This document shows positions 1 to 7,607 of a stretch of 47,556 nucleotides of DNA, piece by piece (position 1 is the first letter of the stretch; every line of letters begins with the position of its first letter). Position numbers and translations under genes: made by a program. Under the pieces are notes generated by a model. That model saw nothing but the letters and a program-made list of their open reading frames with translations, did not search any database and was not told where the DNA came from. Origin of the DNA: an uncultured Bacteroidales bacterium (GTDB taxonomy: Bacteria > Bacteroidota > Bacteroidia > Bacteroidales > WCHB1-69). The DNA lies in contig CAMJXE010000013.1 of NCBI GenBank assembly GCA_946409645.1, positions 1 through 47,556 of the forward strand, read 5' to 3'.

Positions 1-941
1 ACGTCGTCGAAGATGCGCTGCAGCTGCGTGATGGGCGCGATGACGTTGCTGAACAACATCACGTGGTACATAATCTTACCGATGGTCATGCCGGGATATT
101 CGATGAGCACCAAGTAGGCGGTGAGGATGATGACCAGCACGGTGCCCACCTGCCGCACGAAGCTTTTGAGTCCGTTGTAATAGAAGGCCACCTTGCGGGT
201 TTTCATCTGGTTTTCCGTCACTTGGTTCTGAATGTCGAGCTGTTTCTGCCCCTCAATTTGCTCGCGGTTGAAACTCTTGATGACGTTGATGGAGTCGATG
301 ATGTTCTTGATACCCTGACTTTTAGTCTCCAAATGGCTACGCATCTCGCGCCGCCAGCCCTTGAGCCGACGCGCCTGTCGGTAGGTAATCCAGAAGTAGA
401 TGGGCACGATGCCGAGGGCGACCAAGCCGACATAGACGTTGGCCGCGAACATCAGGATGAGGGCGAGCAAGGCACTGGTGAACAACGGCAGCAAGTCGAT
501 GAAGAAGTTCTGCACCGTGCGCGACAACGAGCTGACACCCTGGTCGATACGCGCCTGCAGCTTGCCGGTGGCGTTGTCGCCAGAGTTGAAGAAGGCCATC
601 GTGAAGGTGAGCACCTTCACGATGACGCTCTGTGCCAAGTCGCGGCTCACGTAAATCCGCATCCGCTCGCCGAAATAGTTCTGTGCAAAGGTGACGATTG
701 CGGAGAGCAACTCCTTGCCTAACAGCACGATGGATATAATGGTCATAATCCGTGCCGCCTGGCCCCATTGGAAGTTGGTGCCGATGAGAGCGTTGATGGC
801 ATCCACCGTCCTGTCGAGCACGATAGCGTTGACCTGCGCCATTAAGGATCCGACCAAAGTGAGGATTAAGGTGATGAATACCAGCCATTTGTAAGGTTTT
901 ACAAACGGGCGTAGGTTTTTGAAAAGTTGGAGGAGGTTCAT
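1..941 (-). CDS. ABC transporter, exporter-type permease domain (3' end cut off)
   Basis: The minus-strand reading frame stays open from an ATG at 941 to the left edge, giving 313 residues. It starts MNLLQLFKNLRPFVKPYKW and shows the hydrophobic segments of a type I exporter transmembrane domain, with long polar coupling helices (for example SFNREQIEGQKQLDIQNQ). This is the MsbA/multidrug exporter fold, which normally carries an ATPase domain after residue 330 or so; that half would lie left of the window, so Walker motifs cannot be checked. It probably acts as a homo- or heterodimer exporting lipid, drug or peptide. The substrate cannot be told. A Bacteroidetes -7 box lies about 100 bases upstream, with a heptad repeat in the leader between. 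Confidence 0.85.
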   Translation of the reverse strand, partial: MNLLQLFKNLRPFVKPYKWLVFITLILTLVGSLMAQVNAIVLDRTVDAINALIGTNFQWGQAARIMTIISIVLLGKELLSAIVTFAQNYFGERMRIYVSRDLAQSVIVKVLTFTMAFFNSGDNATGKLQARIDQGVSSLSRTVQNFFIDLLPLFTSALLALILMFAANVYVGLVALGIVPIYFWITYRQARRLKGWRREMRSHLETKSQGIKNIIDSINVIKSFNREQIEGQKQLDIQNQVTENQMKTRKVAFYYNGLKSFVRQVGTVLVIILTAYLVLIEYPGMTIGKIMYHVMLFSNVIAPITQLQRIFDD

Positions 942-947
942 AGGAAA

Positions 948-1002
948 GGTTATTGGTTATTGGTTTTGGTTATTGAAGCGGGAGGCATGAAGCGGGAGGC
1001 TT
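948..1002. repeat. Heptad micro-repeat array in the ABC transporter leader
   Basis: Two GGTTATT units lie at 948-961, then a six-base GGTTTT, another GGTTATT at 968-974, and a 14-base unit repeated twice (975-988 and 989-1002, differing at one base), which is itself two heptads. The array lies between the promoter and the start codon of the minus-strand ABC transporter. Confidence 0.7.
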
Positions 1003-1042
1003 CAGAGAGAGATTCATTATCTTTTTTTTGAGTTTTAGGCCG

Positions 1043-1050
1043 CAAAAGTA
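1043..1050 (-). promoter_or_regulatory. -7 promoter box for the ABC transporter
   Basis: Read on the minus strand this is TACTTTTG, matching the Bacteroidetes -7 consensus TAnnTTTG. No clear TTTG at the -33 spacing. It would give a leader of about 95 bases containing the heptad array. Confidence 0.55.
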
Positions 1051-1095
1051 CAAAATTATTTATCCAAAATCGAATAGATGTTCTGGAAAAAAACG

Positions 1096-1103
1096 TATTT
1101 TTG
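1096..1103 (+). promoter_or_regulatory. -7 promoter box for hicBA
   Basis: TATTTTTG matches TAnnTTTG. It lies 21 bases before the hicB ATG, so the leader is very short. It is divergent from the ABC transporter promoter about 50 bases away. Confidence 0.6.
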
Positions 1104-1124
1104 CCCCGTCATTAATAAACATAT

Positions 1125-1340
1125 ATGGAATATACTGTTATATTGGAAAAAATGGACAATGGTCAATGGTTCTGTCAATGTGAACAGGTACCAGAGGCAG
1201 TAACCCAAGGAGCCACCATTGAAGAGGCAAAAGAGAACATCAAAGATGCCATAGAGATGGTTCTGGCTGCCAAAAAAGAACTTACCAGAAAACAATTTAT
1301 CGGACGTCGCATATTACGACGCAAAATAGCTATTCTTTAA
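1125..1340 (+). CDS. hicB: HicB-family antitoxin
   Basis: 71 residues. The N-terminal MEYTVILEKMDNGQWFCQC strand-turn-strand, followed by VPEAVTQGATIEEAKENIKDAIE, is the partial RNase H-like fold of HicB antitoxins, which bind and neutralise the HicA mRNA-cleaving toxin. The protein ends soon after that domain (basic tail GRRILRRKIAIL), so it lacks the C-terminal ribbon-helix-helix DNA-binding domain of long HicB forms; operon autorepression may need another route. Its stop overlaps the hicA start by one base (TAATG), indicating translational coupling. Order is antitoxin first, the reverse of E. coli hicAB. Confidence 0.85.
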   Translation: MEYTVILEKMDNGQWFCQCEQVPEAVTQGATIEEAKENIKDAIEMVLAAKKELTRKQFIGRRILRRKIAIL

Positions 1341-1528
1341 TGAAACGAACAGCATTAATCAAATACTTATTGGAAAACAATTGCATTCTTTTCAAAGAAG
1401 GAAGTAATCATTCTGTATATATTAATAAAAATGGAAAAGGGTTATCTGCCGTTCCACGCCATTCTGAAATAGGAGACCGTTTGGCAGTGGAAATTTGTAA
1501 ACAGTTGGGAATTCCAAAAATTAAATGA
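1340..1528 (+). CDS. hicA: HicA-family toxin (mRNA interferase)
   Basis: 62 residues, the usual size for HicA. The dsRBD-like fold is recognisable from KYLLENNCILFKEGSNHSVYIN, with the conserved histidine in GSNHSVY that HicA toxins use for RNA cleavage, and the later VPRHSEIGDRLAVEICKQLGI helix. It acts in the cytoplasm as a ribosome-independent mRNA interferase held inactive by the HicB-type protein encoded just upstream. The start is fixed by the one-base overlap with hicB. The catalytic histidine is present, so the toxin looks intact. Confidence 0.85.
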   Translation: MKRTALIKYLLENNCILFKEGSNHSVYINKNGKGLSAVPRHSEIGDRLAVEICKQLGIPKIK

Positions 1529-1550
1529 GCACGCTATCAAAATATGAAAA

Positions 1551-2033
1551 ATGACCAGACAAAAAATATTACTCATAATCTTTACACTCTTTCTTACGGC
1601 ATCCTGCACAAGAGTTCGGAATAAAGTAGTGGATTGGTTGAGGACAAGTTCTAATTTCGAAGAATACCATGTCAGGCAACTTTATCCTTCTTTGGGTCAA
1701 GACGATGATTGCGGGGTTTGCGAAGAATGGCCTCTCTACAATATGTGGTTTCGGTATCAAGGCACACCGGCGCAAGTGGAGTCTGCCATTATCGCCAAAG
1801 AGTGCTCCTACACAGAAATCACGCCTGACTCCGCATTTATCAGCTGTGATCGGAATTATATTTTGGAAGAGCAGTCCCCTCATCAGAAAATCGATTTTTT
1901 TGACGAATGGGAAACTCTTCCAGAGAATCATCTGCTATACTATCGCTGCTGCAGGACGCCGCATCAGCACTTTTTCGTGTTCGATACGGTTACCGGTTAC
2001 GTATATCATCACATGGTTGAATTTCGGGAATAA
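1551..2033 (+). CDS. Putative lipoprotein, unknown function
   Basis: 160 residues. MTRQKILLIIFTLFLTASC is a lipoprotein signal peptide with lipobox LTASC, predicting a membrane-anchored mature protein from Cys19. The mature part is polar and rich in acidic, aromatic and cysteine residues (CGVCEEW, YYRCCRTPHQHF); I do not recognise a domain. It starts 22 bases after hicA with no promoter box of its own in the gap, so it may be cotranscribed with hicBA, although a lipoprotein is not a usual member of that operon. Confidence 0.65.
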   Translation: MTRQKILLIIFTLFLTASCTRVRNKVVDWLRTSSNFEEYHVRQLYPSLGQDDDCGVCEEWPLYNMWFRYQGTPAQVESAIIAKECSYTEITPDSAFISCDRNYILEEQSPHQKIDFFDEWETLPENHLLYYRCCRTPHQHFFVFDTVTGYVYHHMVEFRE

Positions 2034-2046
2034 AATTTCCCCCACA

Positions 2047-2081
2047 CCTAACGGCGTGCGGATCTCATTTTGGCCGTTAGG
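2047..2081. terminator. Possible bidirectional hairpin between convergent genes
   Basis: A perfect 9-bp inverted repeat (CCTAACGGC at 2047-2055, GCCGTTAGG at 2073-2081) with a 17-base loop lies between the convergent lipoprotein gene and rimO. The right arm includes the rimO stop codon. There is no T-run on either side, so intrinsic termination is uncertain. Confidence 0.4.
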
Positions 2082-3360
2082 CCTGCGGGCAAACCGTTCC
2101 GAACAAATCGTATTCCGCAGCGTCGGTGATTTCCACGTTGTAGAATTCGCCGATGGTGAGCGGTTGGGATTTGTCGATGAAGACGTCGTTATCGACATCG
2201 GGCGAGTCGAATTCGGTGCGGCCGATGTAGCAGTCGGGTTCCTCGCTGTCGATGAGCACCTTCATCGTGGTGCCGACGCGGGTCTGGTTGATCTCGTAGG
2301 AGATTTTCTCCTGCAGCTTCATAATTTCGTTCACCCGTTTGTTCTTTTCAGAGGCCTTGATGGGGTCGCCGAGGTCGAAGGCGGGCGTGTCCTCCTCCTG
2401 TGAATATGCGAAAACGCCGAGACGTTCGAAGCGGTTGCGGCGCACGAACTCCACGAGTTCCTTGTGCTGCTCGCGGGTCTCGGTCGGGTAGCCGGAGATC
2501 AGCGTGGTGCGCAACGCGATGCCGGGGATGGTCTCACGGATGCGGGCGATGAGATCGTAGATGTAGGCCGAGCTGCCGCCGCGACGCATACTCTGCAGGA
2601 TGTCGTCGCTCACGTGCTGGAACGGGATGTCCAAATAACGGCAGTATTGCGGATACTGCTTCATCACCTCCAGAATCTCGTAGGGAAAGTTCAGTGGGTA
2701 GGCGTAGTGCAGCCGAATCCACTGGATACCATTCACTTGCGCGAGTTTGTCCATCAGGTCGGCGAGTTCGCGCCTGCCGCTGCGGTCGATGCCGTAGTAA
2801 GTGAGGTCCTGGGCGATCAGCATCAGTTCCTTAACCCCTTGGTCGGCAAGACGTTGTGCCTCCTCCACGAGAAGCGGGATCGGTTTGGAGACCTGCCGGT
2901 CGCGGATGAGCGGGATGGAACAGTAGGAGCACTGGTGGTCGCAACCTTCGGAGATCTTGAGGTAGGCGTAGTGACGCGGGGTCGAGAGCATCCTGTCCGC
3001 TGTATTGAGCAGCTGGAAATCAGGGGATTCCAACAACTTCGGCAGTTCTGCAAAGGTAAAGAAACCATCTACTTCGGGCAGGGCCTCCTGCAACTCCGCC
3101 ATATTGCGTTGCACGAGGCATCCCACCACGTACAACTTCTTGATTTGGCGGCGTTTCTTGCGTTCGATCTGTTGCAGGATTTCATTCACGGACTCCTCCC
3201 GCGCATCGTGGATGAAGCTGCAGGTGTTGATAATCACGACATCGCTTTTCTGCGCGCTCTCATAATAGAGTTCATGCCCGTTGCGGTGCAACTGCGCGGC
3301 CATAACTTCCGAATCCACAATGTTCTTGGAACATCCCAAGGTGATGATATTGATGGTCAT
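2077..3360 (-). CDS. rimO: Ribosomal protein S12 methylthiotransferase RimO
   Basis: 427 residues, usual length. RimO is a radical-SAM enzyme with two 4Fe-4S clusters that adds a methylthio group to an aspartate of ribosomal protein S12. The N-terminal domain opens MTINIITLGCSKNIVDSE and supplies Cys10, Cys47 and Cys81; the radical-SAM motif is CDHQCSYC at Cys140, Cys144 and Cys147. A TRAM-like domain closes the protein from about residue 365. The S12-type LGCSKN start and IPLIRDRQ after the radical-SAM motif favour RimO over MiaB. The promoter box lies 21 bases upstream, and the terminator of the upstream lipoprotein gene abuts it. Confidence 0.92.
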   Translation of the reverse strand: MTINIITLGCSKNIVDSEVMAAQLHRNGHELYYESAQKSDVVIINTCSFIHDAREESVNEILQQIERKKRRQIKKLYVVGCLVQRNMAELQEALPEVDGFFTFAELPKLLESPDFQLLNTADRMLSTPRHYAYLKISEGCDHQCSYCSIPLIRDRQVSKPIPLLVEEAQRLADQGVKELMLIAQDLTYYGIDRSGRRELADLMDKLAQVNGIQWIRLHYAYPLNFPYEILEVMKQYPQYCRYLDIPFQHVSDDILQSMRRGGSSAYIYDLIARIRETIPGIALRTTLISGYPTETREQHKELVEFVRRNRFERLGVFAYSQEEDTPAFDLGDPIKASEKNKRVNEIMKLQEKISYEINQTRVGTTMKVLIDSEEPDCYIGRTEFDSPDVDNDVFIDKSQPLTIGEFYNVEITDAAEYDLFGTVCPQA

Positions 3361-3380
3361 AACGTTCGAATTTCAGTCGG

Positions 3381-3388
3381 CAAAGATA
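3381..3388 (-). promoter_or_regulatory. -7 promoter box for rimO
   Basis: TATCTTTG on the minus strand matches TAnnTTTG. It begins only two bases after the T-run of the preceding terminator, so rimO appears to be insulated and transcribed alone. Confidence 0.6.
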
Positions 3389-3390
3389 CA

Positions 3391-3418
3391 AAAAAAGCCG
3401 CGGTGTAATGCCGCGGCC
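3391..3418 (-). terminator. Intrinsic terminator of the small lipoprotein gene
   Basis: Minus strand: GCCGCGG, 7-base loop, CCGCGGC, then six T. This is a strong GC stem plus U-tract, 23 bases downstream of the lipoprotein stop codon. Confidence 0.85.
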
Positions 3419-3440
3419 TTTCTCTCTTTGTGAAAGCAAA

Positions 3441-3656
3441 TTAGAACAGTTTGGATTTGCATTCAACACCAGATTTCGGGTCTTCAGTGACGAGAACTGT
3501 GTAATCAGCACATTTTTTGCCACTTTCCAACTCAATATCGTAGGTTTTGGTCACAACGCCCAAGGCATAACTTTTGCATTCACATTTCTTGTTGCAAGAG
3601 GTTGCAACACCTGCCAGCAATAATGCGGCACCAAAAATTGCCATTACTTTCTTCAT
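3441..3656 (-). CDS. Small cysteine-rich lipoprotein, unknown function
   Basis: 71 residues. MKKVMAIFGAALLLAGVATSC is a lipoprotein signal peptide; the mature chain of about 50 residues begins at Cys21 and has further cysteines at CNKKCECK, KKCADY and GVECKSK. No family recognised. It has its own promoter box upstream and a strong terminator downstream, so it is a monocistronic unit, which supports it being a real expressed gene despite its size. Confidence 0.75.
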   Translation of the reverse strand: MKKVMAIFGAALLLAGVATSCNKKCECKSYALGVVTKTYDIELESGKKCADYTVLVTEDPKSGVECKSKLF

Positions 3657-3682
3657 AATAATTGGGTTTTAGTTTATGGCTG

Positions 3683-3690
3683 CAAAAATA
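3683..3690 (-). promoter_or_regulatory. -7 promoter box for the small lipoprotein
   Basis: TATTTTTG on the minus strand, 27 bases before the ATG at 3656. Confidence 0.6.
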
Positions 3691-3748
3691 CTATTTTTTG
3701 GGAAACCATTTTACACGCAACAAGAAAAAAGTAAACTTTCACTGTTAA

Positions 3749-3775
3749 TTGCTGTCTATTATTTTTGTATTTTTG
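3749..3775 (+). promoter_or_regulatory. Promoter for the lipoprotein at 3822 (TTG and TATTTTTG)
   Basis: TATTTTTG at 3768-3775 matches the -7 consensus; TTG at 3749-3751 lies at about the -33 spacing. The leader would be about 40 bases. Confidence 0.6.
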
Positions 3776-3821
3776 CAGCTCGAAAAAAAGTATTCATCTT
3801 TAAATTTTAAATATTAGAAAA

Positions 3822-4256
3822 ATGAAAAAATTAATTCCGATTCTGTTAGTGGCAGTACTTGCGCTGACTGGCTGTCAAAACAAAAACCCGTATGCGGGTG
3901 TTTATTCAGGCACCTTCACTTTCGTGACCGACAATGTCACCAAAGATGGTAAAATGCAGTTCCTTAACAACCCTCTCACCGAAGGATTGTTCCTCTACAG
4001 TGTTATTCCCCTTAGCCAGATAACCCCCACTCATTATGCTTCCAATAGCCAGTTGTTGGATTATTTGACTGTGCTTTTGGAAAGCATTGGCAACACGAAT
4101 AATATTTACAATGCAACCACTGAACAAATCAAAAACGTCGCCATCGATGTGGAATTCAATGGAAGTAACGTTTATGCTGAGATTAGTTACGAAATAGAAT
4201 TATTAGGTACTTTGAACACCAGAATAACGATTGTCAAATTCAGTGGTGTGAAATAA
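3822..4256 (+). CDS. Putative lipoprotein, unknown function
   Basis: 144 residues. MKKLIPILLVAVLALTGC is a lipoprotein signal peptide with lipobox LTGC. The mature protein starts NPYAGVYSGTFTF and ends in alternating hydrophobic strands (VYAEISYEIELLG, TRITIVKFSG), suggesting a small beta-sandwich or barrel like other Bacteroidetes lipoproteins of this size, but no family is recognised. The MORN-repeat gene starts 12 bases downstream, so the two are probably cotranscribed from the promoter at 3749-3775. Confidence 0.7.
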   Translation: MKKLIPILLVAVLALTGCQNKNPYAGVYSGTFTFVTDNVTKDGKMQFLNNPLTEGLFLYSVIPLSQITPTHYASNSQLLDYLTVLLESIGNTNNIYNATTEQIKNVAIDVEFNGSNVYAEISYEIELLGTLNTRITIVKFSGVK

Positions 4257-4268
4257 AATCGATTTTAA

Positions 4269-5774
4269 ATGAACAGAAAGTGGATTCTTGGGCTGATTCT
4301 CCTTTTAGGATGGGTGTTCTGCCAAGCTCAGGACTCCACTTTTTTTCATGATTACAAAATATTCTACTACCCCAACGGCGTGAAGTCGAGCGAAGGTCGC
4401 ATGGTCGATGGCAAGCCCGACGGCTGGTGGAAATCCTATAACGAAAATGGTGTTCTCGTCTCCGAAGGAAATCGCAAAAATTTTCTTCTCGATAGCCTTT
4501 GGATCTTTTACAACGGCGATGCCTCGGTTCGCATGAAAGTGCATTATAAAGAGGATAAAAAAGACGGAGAACAGATTGTCTATCAGAAAGATGAATACAC
4601 CGTGACACAATGGAAAGAAGACACCATTGTCGGCGCAGTAAATACATATAATATTAATAATGTATGGAAAAAGACGGTTCCGTACATGAACGGACTGCCG
4701 CACGGACTGGCCAAGGAATTCAACGACACAGGACTGGTGGTGGCGGTGACCAAGTACTATCGTGGCGTGCGCAGTCGTCGCGAAGTGGTCAACCGCACCG
4801 ACAAGTTCGGGCTCAGGCAGGGCAGTTGGAAATATTTCTGGCCTAATGGCAATTTGCAGGTTGAAGCGCAGTATCTCAACGACAAAAAGCACGGTTTCTT
4901 CAAATATTATGACGAAAATGGCGAATTCCTTTACGTGGAGAAGTACGAAAACGACCAATTGGTGAAGGATGCCAAAGAAACCAAACAAATGGAGCGCAGG
5001 CAGACCTATCATTCGAATGGACAGGTGGCAATCGCTGCCACGTACTACAATGGCCGACCTGACGGGCTGCGACGCGATTTCGATTCCACTGGTAAAATCA
5101 CCAACGGTTATCTTTACGAAGACGGTTGGCTCCGTTACGAAGGCATCACCGACCTCAACGGATTGCGACAGGGTTTGTGGAAAGAGTACTATCCGACGGG
5201 TGAGCTTCGATCTAAAGGCAAATACAAAAACTCTAAACCCATTGGCGAGTGGAATTTCTATTTTCCTGACAAAACCATCGAGATAACAGGAAGTTACAAT
5301 TCCAAAGGTCAGAAAATGGGTGAGTGGTTTTGGTTCTACCCTTCGGGCGACACTATGACGGTGGCCAATTACGAGGACGGAGAAATGGAAGGTCGTTACA
5401 TCGAATATGATGAAGAAAGTCAACCCGTTACCGAGGGTCAATATTTGGCAGGCTATGAAGAAGGGGAATGGAAATATAGGAATGGTACAGCCGTAGAATC
5501 AGGTCGTTACGAAGGTGGCTTGCGTGCTGGCCTCTGGAAATCGTGGTTTGAGAACGGGAAAATCGCTTCTGAAATCAATTACTCCGATGATGTGATGGAT
5601 GGCAAATATGTTTTGTATTGGGAAAACGGCAACATCCGCTTGACTGGAAAATACGATAACGGCTTGCAAGAAGGGGTTTGGCAACTGTATGACGAAGAAG
5701 GAAATTTGTCCATAACTACCTTATTCTTAGATGGTAAGGAAATAAAATGGAATAATTATACAATAAAATATTAG
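4269..5774 (+). CDS. Secreted MORN-repeat (YwqK-like) protein
   Basis: 501 residues. Signal peptide MNRKWILGLILLLGWVFCQA, then an almost unbroken series of about 20-residue repeats of the MORN_2 type: a YYPNG or YDENG turn, an E-G step, then GxxxGxWxxY (for example YYPNGVKSSEG, RQGLWKEYYPTGELRSKG, KYDNGLQEGVWQLYDEEG). Such proteins are often auto-annotated as YwqK-family antitoxins; here the signal peptide, length and lack of a toxin neighbour argue for an envelope repeat protein, possibly a binding scaffold. It follows a lipoprotein gene at 12 bases. Exact role unknown. Confidence 0.8.
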   Translation: MNRKWILGLILLLGWVFCQAQDSTFFHDYKIFYYPNGVKSSEGRMVDGKPDGWWKSYNENGVLVSEGNRKNFLLDSLWIFYNGDASVRMKVHYKEDKKDGEQIVYQKDEYTVTQWKEDTIVGAVNTYNINNVWKKTVPYMNGLPHGLAKEFNDTGLVVAVTKYYRGVRSRREVVNRTDKFGLRQGSWKYFWPNGNLQVEAQYLNDKKHGFFKYYDENGEFLYVEKYENDQLVKDAKETKQMERRQTYHSNGQVAIAATYYNGRPDGLRRDFDSTGKITNGYLYEDGWLRYEGITDLNGLRQGLWKEYYPTGELRSKGKYKNSKPIGEWNFYFPDKTIEITGSYNSKGQKMGEWFWFYPSGDTMTVANYEDGEMEGRYIEYDEESQPVTEGQYLAGYEEGEWKYRNGTAVESGRYEGGLRAGLWKSWFENGKIASEINYSDDVMDGKYVLYWENGNIRLTGKYDNGLQEGVWQLYDEEGNLSITTLFLDGKEIKWNNYTIKY

Positions 5775-5793
5775 AATTTACGTTAAAAAAGCG

Positions 5794-5801
5794 TATTTTT
5801 G
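5794..5801 (+). promoter_or_regulatory. -7 promoter box for the lytic transglycosylase
   Basis: TATTTTTG matching TAnnTTTG, 108 bases before the ATG, giving a leader of about 100 bases in which I see no strong hairpin. Confidence 0.5.
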
Positions 5802-5909
5802 TGCCCTCAAAAATGAGTCCGTTTGCTTATATTTAAGAGCATCGGATTTGGTTTTTTTGACCTATGTTATTTATAAGGTCTTGATTTTTAAAGTGTTATA
5901 ATTGGAATT

Positions 5910-7535
5910 ATGAAATTAAAAATACTGATATTAACCTTGTTGTGTGGCTTTGTGTGGAATTTGCAAGCGCAATGCGATGTTGTGAATGTTGATTCCTCAG
6001 ACAACAAAGCATCGCAAGAGAGTTTGGAGATTTTTACACGTAACGAAATCCGTCTAATGGACTCCCTGTTGAATATCTGGTACGTAAAGCGCGATCTCGC
6101 TTCCCAAAATTCAGTACTTTCCAAACTCACTGACGATAGTACCAAATATGATCATAATGACTCGTTGATGTACAAACGCCTTTGTCAAATCGAAACTCCT
6201 ATTCAAGTAGCTTATAATGACAAGGTTAAGCGTTTTATTGAATTGTATTCTGTTCAACGTCAGCGCAGTTCATCAGTGATCTTGGGTTTGGCGCAATACT
6301 ATTATCCTTGGATGAAAGCGATTTTCGACAAGTACGATTTGCCTGAGGAGTTAGTTTACATTACCATTATCGAGTCGGCGTTGAATCCCACGGCTGTTTC
6401 ACCGGCGGGAGCGACGGGCATTTGGCAGTTTATGTATGGCACGGGCAAGCTTTACGGTTTGGAAGTCACCTCCTACGTGGACGATCGACGCGACCCGTAC
6501 AAAGCAACGGAAGCTGCCGCTCGTCACTTTCGTGACCTTTATAACATATTCGGTGACTGGGGGTTGGCAATTTCCGCTTACAACTGTGGCGCGGGCAATG
6601 TACGCAAGGCTATCCAACGTTCGGGAGGAAAAACCGACTTCTGGGGCGTATATCCTTATTTGCCTCGCGAAACTCAGAACTACTTTCCCGCTTTCATCGG
6701 AGCCATGTACATGATGACCTATCATAACCTCTATGGAATACAACCAGCACAAATTTCCATTCCTTTGGATGTGGATACTATTATGATTAACAAGGAAACT
6801 CATTTTCTGCAGATTTCCAATGTGCTGAATATCAATTATGATGAAATTAAAATATTGAATCCACAATATAAGAAAGATATCATCCCGGCTTTTAATCAGC
6901 CTATGCCAGTACGGTTGCGTTCCAATGATCTGTTGATGTATATCGCTTTGGCCGACTCCATTCCCAATTATAACTACGACGCATACTTCAATCCGACAAA
7001 AAACTTGAACCAAGTTGCCGCGAGTGGTACTGTCACGGAAGACGGTATGATGATTGTGCAAAAGACCCCCAACAAGTATCATGTGGTTAAAAAAGGCGAA
7101 ACTTTGGGCAAGATTGCAGGAAAATATCATACCTCTGTCAATAATATAAAGTCGATGAACCACTTGCGCAGTACTAACTTGCGCATTGGTCAAAAGCTAA
7201 TCGTAAAAAAAGGTACTACAGTAATGGTCCCCAACCCGAATGCCAAGAAAACGGAACAAGATACTACAAAACTTATTGCAAATAAAGATACAATTGACTC
7301 TGTGAAAACAATTTCTGATACTATCGGAGGAGTGGCGCCTGCTAAATCACAACCCGAAATCAAGTCGGTGAAGCCGCAGGTGGACTACACATCCTACACT
7401 ATCCGTCAAGGCGACACCCTATATTCCATCGCTAAGCGTTATGGTACCACTGCCAATGATATTGCACAATATAACAACCTCAGTAACAAGGATGCTCTTC
7501 GAATTGGACAGAAGCTGAAAATTCCCAAAAAATAG
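5910..7535 (+). CDS. MltD-like lytic transglycosylase with two LysM domains
   Basis: 541 residues. Cleaves peptidoglycan between MurNAc and GlcNAc in the periplasm, forming anhydro ends. Signal peptide MKLKILILTLLCGFVWNLQA; SLT goose-lysozyme-like domain around residues 130-260 with the catalytic glutamate at Glu155 in IIESALNP, followed by GATGIWQFM and ISAYNCGAGNVRKAI, all diagnostic. Two LysM peptidoglycan-binding domains lie at about 390-433 (YHVVKKGETLGKIA) and 497-540 (YTIRQGDTLYSIAKRYG). The order SLT then LysM is the MltD arrangement. The central stretch around 285-345 may be a degenerate further LysM-like unit. Confidence 0.92.
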   Translation: MKLKILILTLLCGFVWNLQAQCDVVNVDSSDNKASQESLEIFTRNEIRLMDSLLNIWYVKRDLASQNSVLSKLTDDSTKYDHNDSLMYKRLCQIETPIQVAYNDKVKRFIELYSVQRQRSSSVILGLAQYYYPWMKAIFDKYDLPEELVYITIIESALNPTAVSPAGATGIWQFMYGTGKLYGLEVTSYVDDRRDPYKATEAAARHFRDLYNIFGDWGLAISAYNCGAGNVRKAIQRSGGKTDFWGVYPYLPRETQNYFPAFIGAMYMMTYHNLYGIQPAQISIPLDVDTIMINKETHFLQISNVLNINYDEIKILNPQYKKDIIPAFNQPMPVRLRSNDLLMYIALADSIPNYNYDAYFNPTKNLNQVAASGTVTEDGMMIVQKTPNKYHVVKKGETLGKIAGKYHTSVNNIKSMNHLRSTNLRIGQKLIVKKGTTVMVPNPNAKKTEQDTTKLIANKDTIDSVKTISDTIGGVAPAKSQPEIKSVKPQVDYTSYTIRQGDTLYSIAKRYGTTANDIAQYNNLSNKDALRIGQKLKIPKK

Positions 7536-7566
7536 TTTCCCACCAAGATTGTTTCGTAAAGTTAGA

Positions 7567-7602
7567 GATGCTTCAGGAAGGCACTCTACGTAGAAAAGCA
7601 TC
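7567..7602 (+). promoter_or_regulatory. Hairpin just upstream of the flippase start codon
   Basis: Inverted repeat GATGCTT (7567-7573) and AAGCATC (7596-7602) ends five bases before the ATG at 7608. The loop contains the palindrome CTACGTAG. In RNA it could occlude ribosome entry; there is no T-run, so a terminator is unlikely. Confidence 0.35.
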
Positions 7603-7607
7603 GAATT

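Noticed and set aside
63-722. Long plus-strand open frame
   Set aside because: It is antisense to the ABC transporter frame, which has the membrane-helix pattern and family motifs; the plus translation is histidine- and glutamate-rich shadow sequence.
1669-2403. Plus-strand frame crossing the lipoprotein end and rimO end
   Set aside because: Spans two convergent real genes in other frames and has no recognisable domain.
4305-5441. 378-codon minus-strand open frame
   Set aside because: Antisense to the MORN-repeat gene, whose periodic repeats explain the absence of stops in the opposite strand.
4269-5774. YwqK antitoxin role for the MORN-repeat protein
   Set aside because: Signal peptide, 501 residues and no adjacent toxin; the name would come only from repeat similarity.
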